A DNA stretch of 64,000 nucleotides from Limonium bicolor (GCA_023374045.1 CM041776.1:474785375-474849374), one strand, 5' to 3'. Positions 34,370 through 47,890 are shown, counted from the stretch's first letter. Made by a program: numbers and translations. Notes: generated by a model not told the origin, from the letters alone.

Positions 34370-35155
34370 TAATGGTGGCCACGGGTCCGGTTCCACCGGT
34401 TCCGGAAAATGTGTATTCGTATTCGGAACCGGTCTGGGCGGTTCCGGTTCCGGTTCTGAAATCTGGATTCGCTTCGGATTCGGTCAAAAAATCGGTTCTG
34501 GCCGGTTCCGGTTCTGATCGGTTCCAACCGGTTCCGGAGCGGTTCCGGAAAGATTCGATCGGCTCCAGTTGCTTCGTTTTAGCTCCGATTTGAGATCCGT
34601 TTGAGCGCACACGTTGCTCTTTTCATCCACTTTACTCCTAGATAGGTTATTCTTAAAGTTTATAATCTTAAATGTGTAAGAAACAAAGACTTAGGAATTT
34701 TTATTGAATTTACAAAAAATAAGGAACAAAGAGAATTTTATTATATGATTCACTGTCTCTTTAAAACCTTATTAGGTAAAAACCCATTGGGAAAACCCTA
34801 ATAAGGAAAAAGAGTACAGCTATTTTCTTCAGAGGAGCGCGCGCCCGAGACCCAAAACGACGTCGTTTTGGCCCGATTCCAACGGTAACTTCAACCGGTT
34901 CCATGGCGGTTCCAGTTCCGGTTCCACCAGTTCCGGTTTCCGGTTCCGGTTCCCAGTTCCGAATCCGACGACGGTTCCAGGCGGTTCCGGTTCCGGTTCC
35001 GGGCCCGGTTCGGGCCCGAATCTCAAAACATGTATTCGTATTCGGAACCGGCTGAGGCGGTTCGGTTCCGGTTCCGATTCCCACCGTTCCGGTTCCAATC
35101 GGTTCTGGGTAGAACCACCGGTTCCGGGTAGAACCGGACTTGATGGCCACCATTA
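34370..35155. mobile_element. hAT-like nonautonomous DNA transposon, copy 1
   Basis: This 786-bp element has 12-bp terminal inverted repeats TAATGGTGGCCA. It is flanked by the 8-bp duplication ATTGGAAG (34362-34369, 35156-35163), a size typical of hAT elements. The empty site survives at 3236-3243. Both ends carry dense GGTTCCGG-type subterminal repeats in either orientation, plausible transposase-binding arrays. The middle is AT rich with a 16-bp palindrome AAAACGACGTCGTTTT (34854-34869). Overlapping Gly/Pro/Arg-rich frames come from the repeats. No transposase is encoded. Confidence 0.88.
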
Positions 35156-35299
35156 ATTGGAAGGCTTGTCCAAGGGGGGGCTGAGTACCACGTAGTCCTT
35201 TGTCATTCAGCTGGTGTGCTTTAATATAGATTCAGCTTCTGCTTCAGGAGATAGTTAGTTTTAGCTTCGAGGGCGAAGCTTTCTTTTGAGGGGATGAGA

Positions 35300-36680
35300 T
35301 GATATACCCGCAAATTTTGAGTTAGGATATGTATAATATATGTTTTTAAAAAATAAGTTAGTAGTATATGGGAATGAGTGTTAGAGGCCCAGGGAAGTCA
35401 ATAAAATTATCTAATCCTTATCCTTTCTCCAAATTGATATAATATTAAAGTATGTTATATTAAGCACATTCCTTATCTTCCAAAATTACTTATTATAATT
35501 TAATTATAAGATCTTCTCATCTATCTTAAAGGAATTATTAGTATCTATTTAACTATTTATTGTTTCTTAAATAAATCATTTTTCCCAAAAGATAATTACA
35601 ATCATCCCTCGTCTTGTTACCATGGCTGGATTGTTTTCTTTATTTATATCGGTAAGTCATTCTTTATCTCTTAGTTAGTTACATAGTAAAATCTAATTTC
35701 CCTTTAAATTAATAACAACGTTAGTTACTATTTTCCTCTTCTACATTATTCACGTCATTAAATATACTTTCTTTTATATAATTACAACACTGATTGTTTT
35801 ACCTCCTAAAATATTCAAAATTTTTCTAATTAAAAGAGTTCAATTCTAGTTTTACTTCTTCCTTTTCAAAATAAATATTTTATCTTTCCTTAAAGATCAA
35901 TATTTTCATCATTATCTTTACGCAACAGCTAGTCATCTATATCTCGTTACTCCAACTAACCATTTGGATTGTTATTTATTTCTTTCAACTAAATATCTTC
36001 TAGATAGTTTATTTACTCGCTTAAATTAAATTACAAAACTAATTTACTAAATGTCTCTTCTTCCTAATTACTAGCAATATTCCATTTAAACCCTTATTTC
36101 CCGCACTCTCTTCTTCATCATTGCAACATTCTATGCTCTTTTTCCCAATTATAACATTCTTGTGCCTTCTCTCCTCAACTTCATATTCACGTTCTTCTTT
36201 TGTTGCTGTCGAATCTCTCCCTGGTGCCGAGTAGATTAACAACGGGTAAAGTCTACTACATAGATGATTTATTAATTTATTTGGTTATGGTTAGTAGATT
36301 TTGATTGTGGATTGTTATTAATCTAGACATCGGTATCGATGGCGAGCTTCTGGTGATTTTGTTGAGTTGTCTTCCTGAGTCAAGAAATAATCAGGTAAAT
36401 TATATGCTCATTGTTGGATTTTGATGTGGATTGTTTCTATCACGAAAATGTATTTTGAGAAACTCTGATGGAAATTTGGTAAAATGAGATTGTGATTTTC
36501 TTCACGTGGCACAAAGTTGTGGAATTCTGGAAATTGGTATTGGTTTTGTTTGGGAGTTCTTCACTGGATTTTAATTACTTGAAGTTCTTAGTGCTCCCTG
36601 ATTCACCATGTTGGAGTTCTTGGTGCTCACTGATTCACCATGTTGGTTCTCTGTACCCTGAGCATAAATTAATTACACTG

Positions 36681-36717
<37 letters not shown>

Positions 36718-36809
36718 CACTGCATACAATGACTGCAGTTAAGCTCTATGATCTACTCTATGGACTGCTGATTCGTAGGGGGTGTGCACACTTAAGGACT
36801 TATAGTGAG
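35300..36809 (+). mobile_element. E1 LTR, 3'-truncated duplicate
   Basis: This begins TGATATACCC after a purine tract and is collinear with the first 1.5 kb of the LTR at 38556. It stops at the tandem-duplication junction, so it has no 3' end and no primer-binding site. A TA microsatellite lies at about 36683-36714. Confidence 0.9.
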
Positions 36810-39800
36810 GGTATAGACTCGGAAAATAATGACTTATGTATGACTTTGGCAGTGAAAATTGGGTAATGGAGGCGTACTGATTTCATGGTTGTTGTGATGA
36901 TTTTGCCTAGTATGAGATTGTTTGAGAATGTGGAGTTAGTTAAATGTTTAAGATGTATGGGAAATTGGATGATTGATTTCAGGTCTGGAATAGGTATAAA
37001 AATTCCCATTTACCTTGTAAATAGATCTCCTGGAATGTTAATGAAATTTTCTGAGCTCAGTATTGTATATAAGAGAAGAACTTGTTACAACGAAGGAAAG
37101 TAGGGGTATTGTTTAGGTTACAAGATGAAAATTGTAGGGATCTAGGATTTTAGTTCGTGAAATGACATTTATATTTTGGGAAATTTTATGGGGAAGGTTA
37201 ATAAATGTAGTCTGAATAAACTTGATCCTTAGTAATTCAGTGGTGGTTAAGAGATGAGTTGGAGATTAGTTCTATGAATTCCTTTAAATGTTGACTTATG
37301 TTTCATGTGTATTGAGTTAATTTATTTATCATCCTTGGTGAAGATTGGAATCCTGATACATGAATGTTAAGGTGTTGATCCTGATTTCTTGAAAGGCATG
37401 AGATATAGTAAGTGTTATCGGTGGATTTAAAAAAAAAAAGAAACTGTCCCGGTAAATGTGGATTGATATGATATGTACTGGTATTGGATTCGTGTTATTA
37501 ATGTGATGTGATGATTATGGAATGGTTGAATTGGTTTGGACTTCGGTCCTATGTGTTGGTTTGTCTTAATGTCTTGGACTTCAGTATATGTGGAAAACCA
37601 ATAAATTGGCTTGAATTTTTGGTTGATGTATTGGAAGTAATGGTGGCCACGGGTCCGGTTCCACCGGTTCCGGAAAATGTGTATTCGTATTCGCAACCGG
37701 TCTGGGCGGTTCCGGTTCCGGTTCTGAAATCTGGATTCGCTTCGGATTCGGTCAAAAAATCGGTTTCTGGCCGGTTCCGGTTCTGATCGGTTCCAACCGG
37801 TTCCGGAAAGATTCGATCGGCTCCAGTTGCTTCGTTTTAGCTCCGATTTGAGATCCGTTTGAGCGCACACGTTGCTCTTTCATCCACTTTACTCCTAGAT
37901 AGGTTATTCTTAAAGTTTATAATCTTAACTGTGTAAGAAATAAAGACTTAGGAATTTTTATTGAATTTACAAAAAATAAGGAACAAAGAGAATTTTATTA
38001 TATGATTCACTGTCTCTTTAAAACCTTATTAGGTAAAAACCCATTGGGAAAACCCTAATAAGGAAAAAGAGTACAGCTATTTTCTTCAGAGGAGCGCGCG
38101 CCCGAGACCCAAAACGACGTCGTTTTGGCCCGATTCCAACGATAACTTCAACCGGTTCCATGGCGGTTCCAGTTCCGGTTCCACCAGTTCTGGTTTCCGG
38201 TTCGGGTTCCCAGTTCCGAATCCGACGACGGTTCCAGGCGTTCCGGTTCCGGTTCCGGGCCCGGTTCGGGCCCGAATCTCAAAACATGTATTCGTATTCG
38301 GAACCGGCTGAGGCGGTTCGGTTCCGGTTCCGGTTCCCACCGGTTCCGGTTCCAATCGGTTCTGGGTAGAACCACCGGTTCCGGGTAGAACCGGACTTGA
38401 TGGCCACCATTAATTGGAAGGCTTGTCCAAGGGGGGGCTGAGTACCACGTAGTCCTTTGTCATTCAGCTGGTGTGCTTTAATATAGATTCAGCTTCTGCT
38501 TCAGGAGATAGTTATTTTAGCATCGAGGGCGAAGCTTTCTTTTGAGGGGATGAGATGATATACCCGCAAATTGAGTTAGGATATGTATAATATATGTTTT
38601 TAAAAATAAGTTAGTAGTATATGGGAATGAGTTGTTAGAGCCCAGGGAAGTCAATAAAAGTTATCTAATCCTTATCCTTTCTCCAAATTGATATAATATT
38701 AAAGTATGTAATATTAAGCACATTCCTTATCTTCCAAATTACTTATTATAATTTAATTATAAGATCTTCTCATCTATCTTAAAGGAATTATTAGTATCTA
38801 TTTAACTATTTATTGTTTCTTAAATAAATCATTTTTCCCAAAAGATAATTACAATCATCCCTCGTCTTGTTACCATGGCTGGATTGTTTTCTTTATTTAT
38901 ATCGGTAAGTCATTCTTTATCTCTTAGTTAGTTACATAGTAAAATCTAATTTCCCTTTAAATTAATAACAACGTTAGTTACTATTTTCCTCTTCTACACA
39001 TTATTCACGTCATTAAATATACTTTCTTTTATATAATTACAACACTGATTGTTTTACCTCCTAAAATATTCAAACATTTTTCTAATTAAAAGAGTTCAAT
39101 TCTAGTTTTACTTCTTCCTTTTCAAAATAAATATTTTATCTTTCCTTAAAGACCAATATTTTCATCATTATCTTTACGCAACAGCTAGTCATCTATATCT
39201 CGTTACTCCAACTAACCATTTGGATTGTTATTTATTTCTTTCAACTAAATATCTTCTAGATAGTTTATTTACTCGCTTAAATTAAATTACAAAACTGATT
39301 TACTAACTATGTCTCTTCTTCCTAAATTACTAGCAATATTCCATTTAACCCTTATTTCCCGCACTCTCTTCTTCATCATTGCAACATTCTACGCTCTTTT
39401 TCCCAATTATAACATTCTTGTGCCTTCTCTCCTCAACTTCATATTCACGTTCTTCTTTTGTTGCTGTCGAATCTCTTCCCTGGTGCCGAGTAGATTACAA
39501 CGGGTAAAGTCTACTACATAGATGATTTATTAATTTATTTGGTTATGGTTAGTAGATTTTGATTGTGGATTGTTATTATCTAGACATCGGTATCGATGGC
39601 GAGCTTCTGGTGATTTTGTTGAGTTGTCTTCCTGAGTCAAGAAATAATCAGGTAAATTCTATGCTCATTGTTGGATTTTGATGTGGATTGTTTCTATCAC
39701 GAAAATGTATTTTGAGAAACTCTGATGGAAATTTGGTAAAATGAGATTGTGATTTCTTCACGTGGCACAAAGTTGTGGAATTCTGGAAATTGGTATTGGT

Positions 39801-40050
39801 TTTGTTTTGGGAGTTCTTCACTGGATTTTAATTACTTGAAGTTCTTGGTGCTGCTCCCTGATTCACCATGTTGGAGTTCTTGGTGCTCACTGATTCACCA
39901 TGTTGGTTCTCTGTACCCTGAGCATAATTAATTACACTGATATATAATATATATATTGCACTGCATACAATGACTGCAGTTAAGCTCTATGATCTACTCT
40001 ATGGACTGCTGATTCGTAGGGGGTGTGCACACTTAAGGACTTATAGTGAG
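36810..40050 (+). repeat. Tandem duplication, unit 2
   Basis: This is the second copy of 33538-36809, with E1 3' interior (36810-38555), a hAT copy and the start of the intact 3' LTR. Differences from unit 1 are mostly short indels. Confidence 0.92.
37638..38412. mobile_element. hAT-like nonautonomous DNA transposon, copy 2
   Basis: This copy arose with the tandem duplication, not by transposition. The same flanks ATTGGAAG (37630-37637, 38413-38420) and the same context surround it. At 775 bp it lacks about 11 bp, including one GGTTCCGGAGC segment. Confidence 0.88.
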
Positions 40051-41025
40051 GGTATTTGGTATTTCAGTCCGTTTGTGACTGCTTGGTTTGCTTTGGTGAT
40101 TATTCCTGTTGAAGACTCCCTATTGGTTTTGGTGGTTGTGCTATTGGAAAATGGATTTGGTTTTGTGTTTGCCAACTCTGTATGTTTCAGTTTAATCAAT
40201 ACACAAAGATTGTTCTCAAAATGTATTTACGTTATGAGATGGAATTTACTCAGTTTCACTGATTTGCGTGGTCCCTTCGTGTCTTTGTATATTGTTTTCT
40301 GATCGCAGGTAATGGTTGCTGAAGTTGGGGCTGGGAACGCGCTATCACATAGATTAGGAAATCTGAAATTGTTTATGAGACATTAAGTTGGGTTACAATG
40401 TTTTGAGATAGAATATTCCGAGTTGTAGGGTTTGAAATACAATGTTTTGGTTTATTATGATTACATTACCATCGTTGGATTGAAATATTGGAGCTTCCGC
40501 CTATTTTGAAAATTACAAATTCACTTAGCTGTTTTTATTGTTTGGTTGGATCATTAGCCTGAGCACTCAAGGATTGAGTCTGGCGGTAGCACTCTCGATT
40601 GTTTTATATCTTTGCTGTGGTTTTTGATGTTAAACTCTTGACACCTTTGCTTATAAAATTTCTTCATCAGTTGCAATTACAATGATATCATTATAGTACA
40701 ATTCATAAGGATGTTTTCAATGTGTTTTTGCAGAATTGGACCTGTCCGAACGTCCGTCCGGACATCCATGTTCGGACAGGCCCCGAAAGTTCTTTTATTT
40801 TTGCAACTTCAGTGGTGTCCGAACATCTGTCCGAACTTACATGTTCGGACAGCATGTGAGGACGGGTCTGGGGTGTAAGTCTTGGCATTGGTCCGGACAT
40901 GTATGTTCAGACAAAACTTCATTTTCAGTTTTAGGACTCGTTTGAAGTCCGTTTTCAAATCCGTCTGCAGCGTTGGTTTTGTATCGTCGTGTATTTTCAT
41001 ATGAGGTAAAATCCAGGGTGTTACA
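38556..41025 (+). mobile_element. E1 3' LTR
   Basis: This 2470-bp LTR runs from TGATATACCC after the purine tract to TGTTACA. It matches 3381-5856. The GC-rich quasi-palindrome cluster is at 40737-40915. It is followed by CTAGA; the left target site is lost, so the duplication cannot be confirmed. Confidence 0.88.
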
Positions 41026-42550
41026 CTAGAAGCATGACTATTTTTAAATGATTATTCAATAATGAATAAAATTCTTGTAGCTTTCTATATTTCCATATTT
41101 TTATACCTTTAATCTCATTCAATAACTTCATATAAAATTATATTGTGACACAACTAGGGCCCCATTAAAGTATTCGACACAGGGCCCCGTGAATTACTGA
41201 GCCATCCCTGCCCATAAGAACATGTTGCAAAAGACATTTAGATTTTTTTGTTATTGTTGGAGTCTCTAAGTTGTGTTAGGCGCGATTTCTTTTAATAAAC
41301 AGTGTTATGCACGATTTGATCTCCCTTCCGTATGTATATTATTTGTGATCAATCAAAATTAATATCGTGGTTTTAAAAAAACATAAAAAAGATCTAACAT
41401 AATTTCTTGGCTACATCCTAATGTAGTTATAGATGGCCACATACATGTACATTTGTTCAATAAAATTGTACGATTAGTATATGTAACCCCGTGTTTTTGA
41501 ACCTTATCATATGTTGATCGGCTTGATTAGGATCTGATTAGGTTCTAGGTCCACTTATAACCTAAGCTTAACAACTATGTTATAAAATGATAATCGTTAA
41601 AACTAAGGGTTAACCCATTAGGATATATAAGAGTTGTCACCAATTTTAACCTATGTTAAACTAGGAAAGGTAAAAGTTCAGGTTCGGGGCTTGGTCTATA
41701 ACTCTTTTGGTTTCAAATTACTTTCACTACCCTACGAACCTATTTCTCCGCTACTTTTGTCATGAAAGGCTTATTATAATGTTGATTTACCTAAGTGTGC
41801 AAGCTTCTGTATTTTGTGTTTTTTTAAACATTTTTTTACTGAAATTGAAATTACCTACACTAGGGTTTTAGGTGCCGAATTAGGTCAACTTTCTTTGATG
41901 TCTATGACCACAGACCCTAATCTACCAAATTAATCAGAATCTTCAAAATTTTAAAGATACAGATTTTTAGGTGTCAATGGGCCCGTCACAGTCCGTGGGT
42001 TATCCGTGGCTTCAGATAGGCGTCCGAGACCGCGGGACGTTCGTGGGTGTGGGCAGCCATCGGAGGCGGCGTTTGTGGCGTTCCCGATGGTGTTTTCAAC
42101 TCATATTTTAGGGTTATGTAGTGTGAAAGATTCTAAGCACGTTAATGATTAAAGGTCATCAATTTGAGCCGAACTAATGACAAAACTTAGTAGACAAGTT
42201 AAACATACATAATGGAGGAAAACTTAAATACCAAAACCCTAGATTCGATCGGGAGTTCACAGAGAAGGTAAATAAATAACTGAGGTTTAAGAAATTTGGT
42301 TTTTAATCTGTTTTGATGGCTACGGCACACTGTTCCTTCACAACAGGATTCTCTGGTTGCTTTGTCGGGAGTCGATTCGGTAGAGCTTTGACTTCGGCTT
42401 CTGGACAACCTTCCTTGATGATGTTCACCACATTTTGGTTCTGTTTTATGGTGTTTTGATGATCGGAAGTTTGATGGAAAGGGAAAGATTGTGTTTTTGA
42501 GGGTTTTTGAGACGATTCGACAGGGTTTCGTTATCAAGAGAGTTGGAAAC
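41026..42550. other. Unassigned spacer between E1 and X
   Basis: I recognise no gene here. A short GGGCCCC...CCCTG block near 41155-41215 resembles sequence often seen in plant DNA transposon remnants. The block near 41960-42080 is GC-richer. A 112-codon minus frame (42199-42537) matches nothing I know. This may be remnant host sequence or old element debris. Confidence 0.4.
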
Positions 42551-45500
42551 TAAAATACCCCTAAATTAATTTAAATTAATTTAGGGGATTTCTTTTGTTA
42601 AACCTTAATTAATACTATTTAATATTAAAGTATTGTATGGAATTATGAATATTAATATTATGTGGAATTATGGAAATCAATTTAGGGGATTTCTTCTATT
42701 TAACCCTATAGAATACTATTAAGTATTAAATTATTATATATTATTATATAGTATTATGAATTTAACAATAAGATTTATAAGTCAATAAATCTTGGGAAAA
42801 TTTCTAAACACTCCAAGTATATTATAAAGTTTTAGAAAGAGTTGGAACATCGTTTTGAAACATAAAGTCAAAATAAAATTATAGAAACCTTAAAGCTTAT
42901 TAAGCCTTGCTAGGGTTGACTTTTTGAGAATGGTCAAACCAGCCCATGAAACCTATACCAATAAATATGTTATGGAAAACCATGAAGATCGATAAAAAGA
43001 ACGTCAAAAACGGATCATCCTAGCCAAAGTTATGATAAAATGAAGTTTAGAGCCAAAATTTTGAAAAAAATGCTGATGTGGCAAGTTTGCTGGCTCACCG
43101 CGCGCCTCGGGATACGCGCCCCAGCACTTAGTCAATTTTATCTCCTATATTTCCGGTAACCGATACCAGACTTTGCCCTAACTTGTGACCTTCATAACTT
43201 TCTCATCTTTTGGAATTCTTGAGTGCCGTCTTCTTTGTTGTCTTCTCCTACTCACTTCCTCTAAACAACCATAACTCACACTAAACCTAGTTCGTCCTAA
43301 ATCAACCGGACATTCGATCCAAAGTAGCCACCCTGCAAAACCGAAACTGTAGATTTCAGTTTTCCTACGATTTCAGGTAACTTCGTCATGCCATAACTTC
43401 TTCGTTTCTCAGCCAAATTTCATGTTCTTTAGCTCGTTTTGAAGAGCTCTAATCCCTCTACAACTTTCATGTTGATGACCCATGCCAATTCCCAACCATT
43501 GGAAGAATGAGGTGTCTAATGTTTCGGATTCGTCAGCACATAAAATCATAGTTTTCTTTCCAGAAAACACAAGGTAAACTCGCAACTTCCAGCTTCGATT
43601 TCTTTCTGTGTAGTGCAAGTTAGGGTGAGTTTCTTGCTATCATTGTGTAGAAGTGTCCTCTTTCGATTGAGCCAAATAACAAAGCCTAACTCGATCTGTA
43701 TTGTAAATTATAGATCCTCAAAGTCGGCTTCGTGAACAGCTCAAAGTTTGAACTTTTCCAGAATCTGAATTCGAATTCCTCCATTATTGCAATTCCGGTG
43801 AGTTTCCGATCAAATTGCTCCATTATTGTCATTCGTAATCACATTACCGGTCAAACCCATGTCTCAATTTCATCAATTACGTGTTAGATTAGGAGAATTT
43901 GTCAAATCAAGTTTCGAACTGAACTAAAAACCCTAACTTCGAATCCAGAATCGATCTTTGCAGAATACTGCATCATAAGTGGTGAAATCGGTGTCATTAG
44001 AACCGGAATTTAATTTCGAAACGAATGGAGGAAGAATCACTCGATTTCGTTCTGTAGATTGAGAGAAATCTCGAATTTAGTACTCGGGTGTCGGGTTTAG
44101 ATTGCTAATGAACTCGACGATTTTCGCCGTCCGATCGTAGTTAAAAGAAACGGACGGCCGAGATTAAACGTTTAAGTTTAAGTGTTTAAGTTTTTATATT
44201 AATTTCAGAAATAAACCCTAACTTGTTGAATTTATTTAAATTCCTTCTTGAATGTATTTTGACACGAAATTTTAACCATAGATTCCTTATAAAATCTAGT
44301 TTATTATGATGTAAATTAATAAGGTTTTGGAGTTTTTAAACGTAAGTTATGATTTTTGCAAGTTACGGGTTTTCTGGAATTATTTGGTTATTTTAAAAGA
44401 TATTTTTATGAAATAAAAATGTTATAATATGTATAAAATGTTATAGTTGCTGTATATTAAATTTGGGAATTTTCGAACAATGTTAAGTGGGCTTAAAAAT
44501 TGTGTTTATGAGTTTTTTATAAGAATAACGTATAATATAAGGTTTTTAATGTAACCAAAAATTAAAGTATGGTTTGTTAATAAATTTTTAAGCAGGGTAA
44601 GATAAGGAAAACTAAATTAACATTTTTATAACAGTATGTTTATAAATGTTTTGGGTAATATCTTTTAAGAGAGGTGTGAAATTATTTACATATATGTATA
44701 CATATACTTATTTAAGTAGAAACTTATGTTAAATCAAGGAATTTAATTATTTTACGTTTTATTATATTATATGGGAGTTAATATTTTTAATTAAAACTAA
44801 GGAAATATATATATATATATATTTTACATATATAGAAAGGAAATAAAATAGTAACTTAGGGTAAAGCAGGGAGCTAATAAATTAACACTTATATTAACTA
44901 AATATCTTAAGAGCTAGTATCCTAAGATATAGTAAAAGAAGTACTTTATGAAACATACTTGGAATGCAGTTAAAGGTTGTAGTAATATGATAGTTTAAAA
45001 ACAATAAGTTACATAAGGATGTCTTGAATTAATCCTAACATATACATAAAATAAATAAATAAATAAAGGGAGTAAAATACCTTAAAGAAAATAAACATGA
45101 AGGAATTAATGAGTTAAATTAAACCTCTACATGATACTAATAAAAAATATTATATGATGTGGTATTAATTTATGGTTATGAAATTGAGTTTTGAGTTACC
45201 TTTGAATTTCTAAGATTTATGTAAACAGTATTAAAATACATGTATACATTTAGTCAATGACCGCAATATAAATCTATAATTGGGTTAAGAAATAATAAGT
45301 TAAAATTTAGGAATATTTGTAATTAGATTACATAAAATGTTACACAATAGATCTTATTCTATAGTTAATAATAAATAAATGTAATACTTTTACATCTAAA
45401 TGTGAAGTGGATTAGTAAGTCTAGATTAAATCATCTCTTAACATTTATGGTATTGAAATATAATTTAATGTTTTAAGGTAAAATCATTAAAAGGATTATG

Positions 45501-47890
45501 ATATAATCTATATTAAACTATGATTTGGAAATTTATCTTAATAATTATCCTTAAGTTTCTTTGAATTAGATAAGCCATATAAAATACATTTATTACCAAT
45601 ATTCAGGATGTGAGTTTTAATAATAAGTGATGTATTCAGTAGTTAGAACTTATGAAAGGTTTGTAAATAGGAATTAGATACTTAAAACCTTAAAACCTTT
45701 AGTTAGATGAAACTAGGTTATATAAGAGATCATATTGATCTACTTTACAACATTGAAAATATTAATATATCATTTGAATATAAGGTATGAGGATTTTTTA
45801 GAATATATTATCTTATTACATAATTAACAATTTCACTTAAGAATCAGAGTTTAACTCTTAGATAAATTTTACCTTATGTTAATATGTAATGCTTATCCTA
45901 AAACATAATAAAGGGAATTAATTTATTAAGTTATTCCTTTGAAACCTTAGGGTTGTAAAACAATTTAAAACGTATTTAAGACTTAAGTTTATTGAAGTTT
46001 AGTATAAAGGATTGTACATGGACTATGGGGGGGTGTGTGTAAAATAAGACATTTAGGAAATTAAATGTAACTAAGGATACATAAAAGGTTATACTAAACA
46101 CCTTATTGTATAGGTAGTAATAAAACATATAATATACCTTGTGAATACTAAACGTAAGATTAATTCGTTAAATCTAAGTTAACTATAGTATAGTTATTTA
46201 GGATGAGAAGCAATTTAACATCTCATGACAAGTTTATTAGATGGTTGTAATTAAAAGTCATTCTGAACTAAGAATATGATAATTGAGTTTAGTGGCTCAA
46301 AAAGTTATAATAAATGTATCTACCACACTATGATTCCAATATACAAGATGTAGATCTTAGTTAAGTTAAGGGGAAGAGTTAATCATAATAGGTCGGATAG
46401 TAGATGTTAATAAGAATGAATAATCGTTACATTGTGGGATAATAATATAGTATTCTAAGACAAACCTATCATGGGTTATGATACGATGTTATTCTAAATT
46501 AAGAGTAAGGCTATTGAGCTTAAGAGTAAGGGTATTGAGCTTAAGAGTTATTATTGATATTCTAGATAAGTCGAAGGTTATACATAACATTTAACTGAGA
46601 CTTAGAAATAAGAGTGAGGAGTTTATTTAAGCTTAACGTAGGCTACTAGTGATTGATGATAGACTACATTTAATATTCTTCATAGTACTATTGAATGTTT
46701 ACGCAAGTTGACTAGAACTGCTACAGCGTTAATCAGGTATGATTTCTCGTACTCCGATACTTTTTGCTGATTGACTTGTGAGACGTTTTCAAAAACGCTA
46801 ACTGAGTTTAAGAGGAATTTCTAAAAGGAAATGGTTGTGTGACTAACTCAGCTTATGTGACTAACTGAGCCTTGAATGTAAAACTCACTTGGGTATTGGT
46901 TCCTTCTATTTGGTTGTTCCATTAAACATTGACTGCTTAGGGTTTACGCTTCTGCACTCTGTAGGACTGAGTGTTTTGGTATTGCTCTGGGTAGTTAGTG
47001 ATCTGGTGGGAATTTGGAAAAGGTCAATTTTGGTAAATTCTTCTTTTGACTCTGGATATCGTTTCATCCATGAGCTGGTTCTTGAGGTTTCAACGTGTGC
47101 ACGTCTTCAATGGTAACAGTGAGGGGCTGTATATCCCCTGTCCCAAAAGGGACGTAGTAGACTGTGAGTGGCTGTATATCCCCTGTCCCAAAAGGGACGT
47201 TGTAGACAGTGAGGGGCTGTATATCCCCTGTCCTAAAAAGACGTACTTGGCGGTGAGGGCCATCTCTTCCAGTTGAATTATTCCACTCTTGAGTTATTGG
47301 TTCTTGGATCTATCTTATCATTCCTAGTCCTTTGTGAATATCTGAGTCTTTCTACTCCTAACTGGAATTGGGTTTAACTAAGGCATTGGATGTTCACTAA
47401 CACATGGTGTGGTTTTTGTTTCACTAACTTTATCTTTCTGTTATTTATCTTTATTCTTAACTTGTTATCTTGATTTGGTGATTTGTGGAATGCCTTGCTC
47501 CTCTATGTGGTTTAAGTGATTGCTTTCAAGCTATTATTTATTTAAGAGTTGTATTATAAGTTTGTTTTTGGGAGGATCGTACCAGTTCCATTCCAGGAAC
47601 TGGCCCACTCTTCTCAGGGTGGGCTGCTTGGTTTATCTTGCAGGTACGAGTTACTTTATAGGTGGCCACGAAAGAGAACGAGTGATTGGGATGGGATTAG
47701 GTGTTGTGGAGAGTTAATGTGTTTTATTTCTATTTTACTTTTGTTATTTTCTCAAGGTTCAGGCCGTGACAATTGTAATCTTTAAGTTGTAATTGGTGAG
47801 GTTTGGTGCCGGGTTGTTTGGGGAACCCGATGGTCTGTACGCCTTTAGTAATTTGATTTCCGCTATAAATATGTAAATAGGGGCGTTACA
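42551..47890 (+). mobile_element. X, very long LTR-like unit
   Basis: It starts TAAAATACCCC (TG mutated to TA), matching the LTR start at 2159 on the other strand. It ends GGGGCGTTACA just before a primer-binding site. The two ends imply a 5.3-kb LTR. Only the first 2.2 kb can be compared with X', so a composite origin is possible. It contains a 45-bp tandem repeat at 47118-47252. The AATTCCGCTGC-like motif found near the 3' end of the other long LTRs appears here as GATTTCCGCTATA (about 47857). No coding domain was found. Confidence 0.65.
47118..47252 (+). repeat. 45-bp tandem repeat with paired hairpins
   Basis: Three units start at about 47118, 47163 and 47208. Each has AGGGGCTGTATATCCCCT followed by GTCCCAAAAGGGAC, two potential stem-loops side by side. 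The third unit is degraded in the second hairpin. Because 45 is a multiple of three, the frame at 47046-47276 repeats EGLYIPCPKRDVVD, but I see no other support for translation. Confidence 0.9.

Larger units (their letters stand above)
33538..36809 (+). repeat. Tandem duplication, unit 1
   Basis: This covers E1 3' interior, the hAT element and the first 1.5 kb of the E1 LTR. It is repeated immediately as 36810-40050. The junction at 36810-36814 shares GGTAT with both parental sites (33538 and 40051). Confidence 0.92.

Noticed and set aside
34333..35153. Several overlapping Gly/Pro/Arg/Thr-rich frames
   Set aside because: They come from GGTTCCGG subterminal repeats of the hAT element, are open in several frames at once, and recur in the duplicate at 37508-38375.
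41155..41215. GGGCCCC...CCCTG block as a transposon end
   Set aside because: No partner inverted repeat or target duplication could be found in the window.
42199..42537. 112-codon minus-strand frame in unassigned spacer
   Set aside because: No recognised motif, and composition does not look coding. It could be part of a lost gene, but nothing supports it.
47118..47252. CRISPR-like array
   Set aside because: Direct repeats adjoin without unique spacers and lie in a plant LTR. It is an ordinary tandem repeat.
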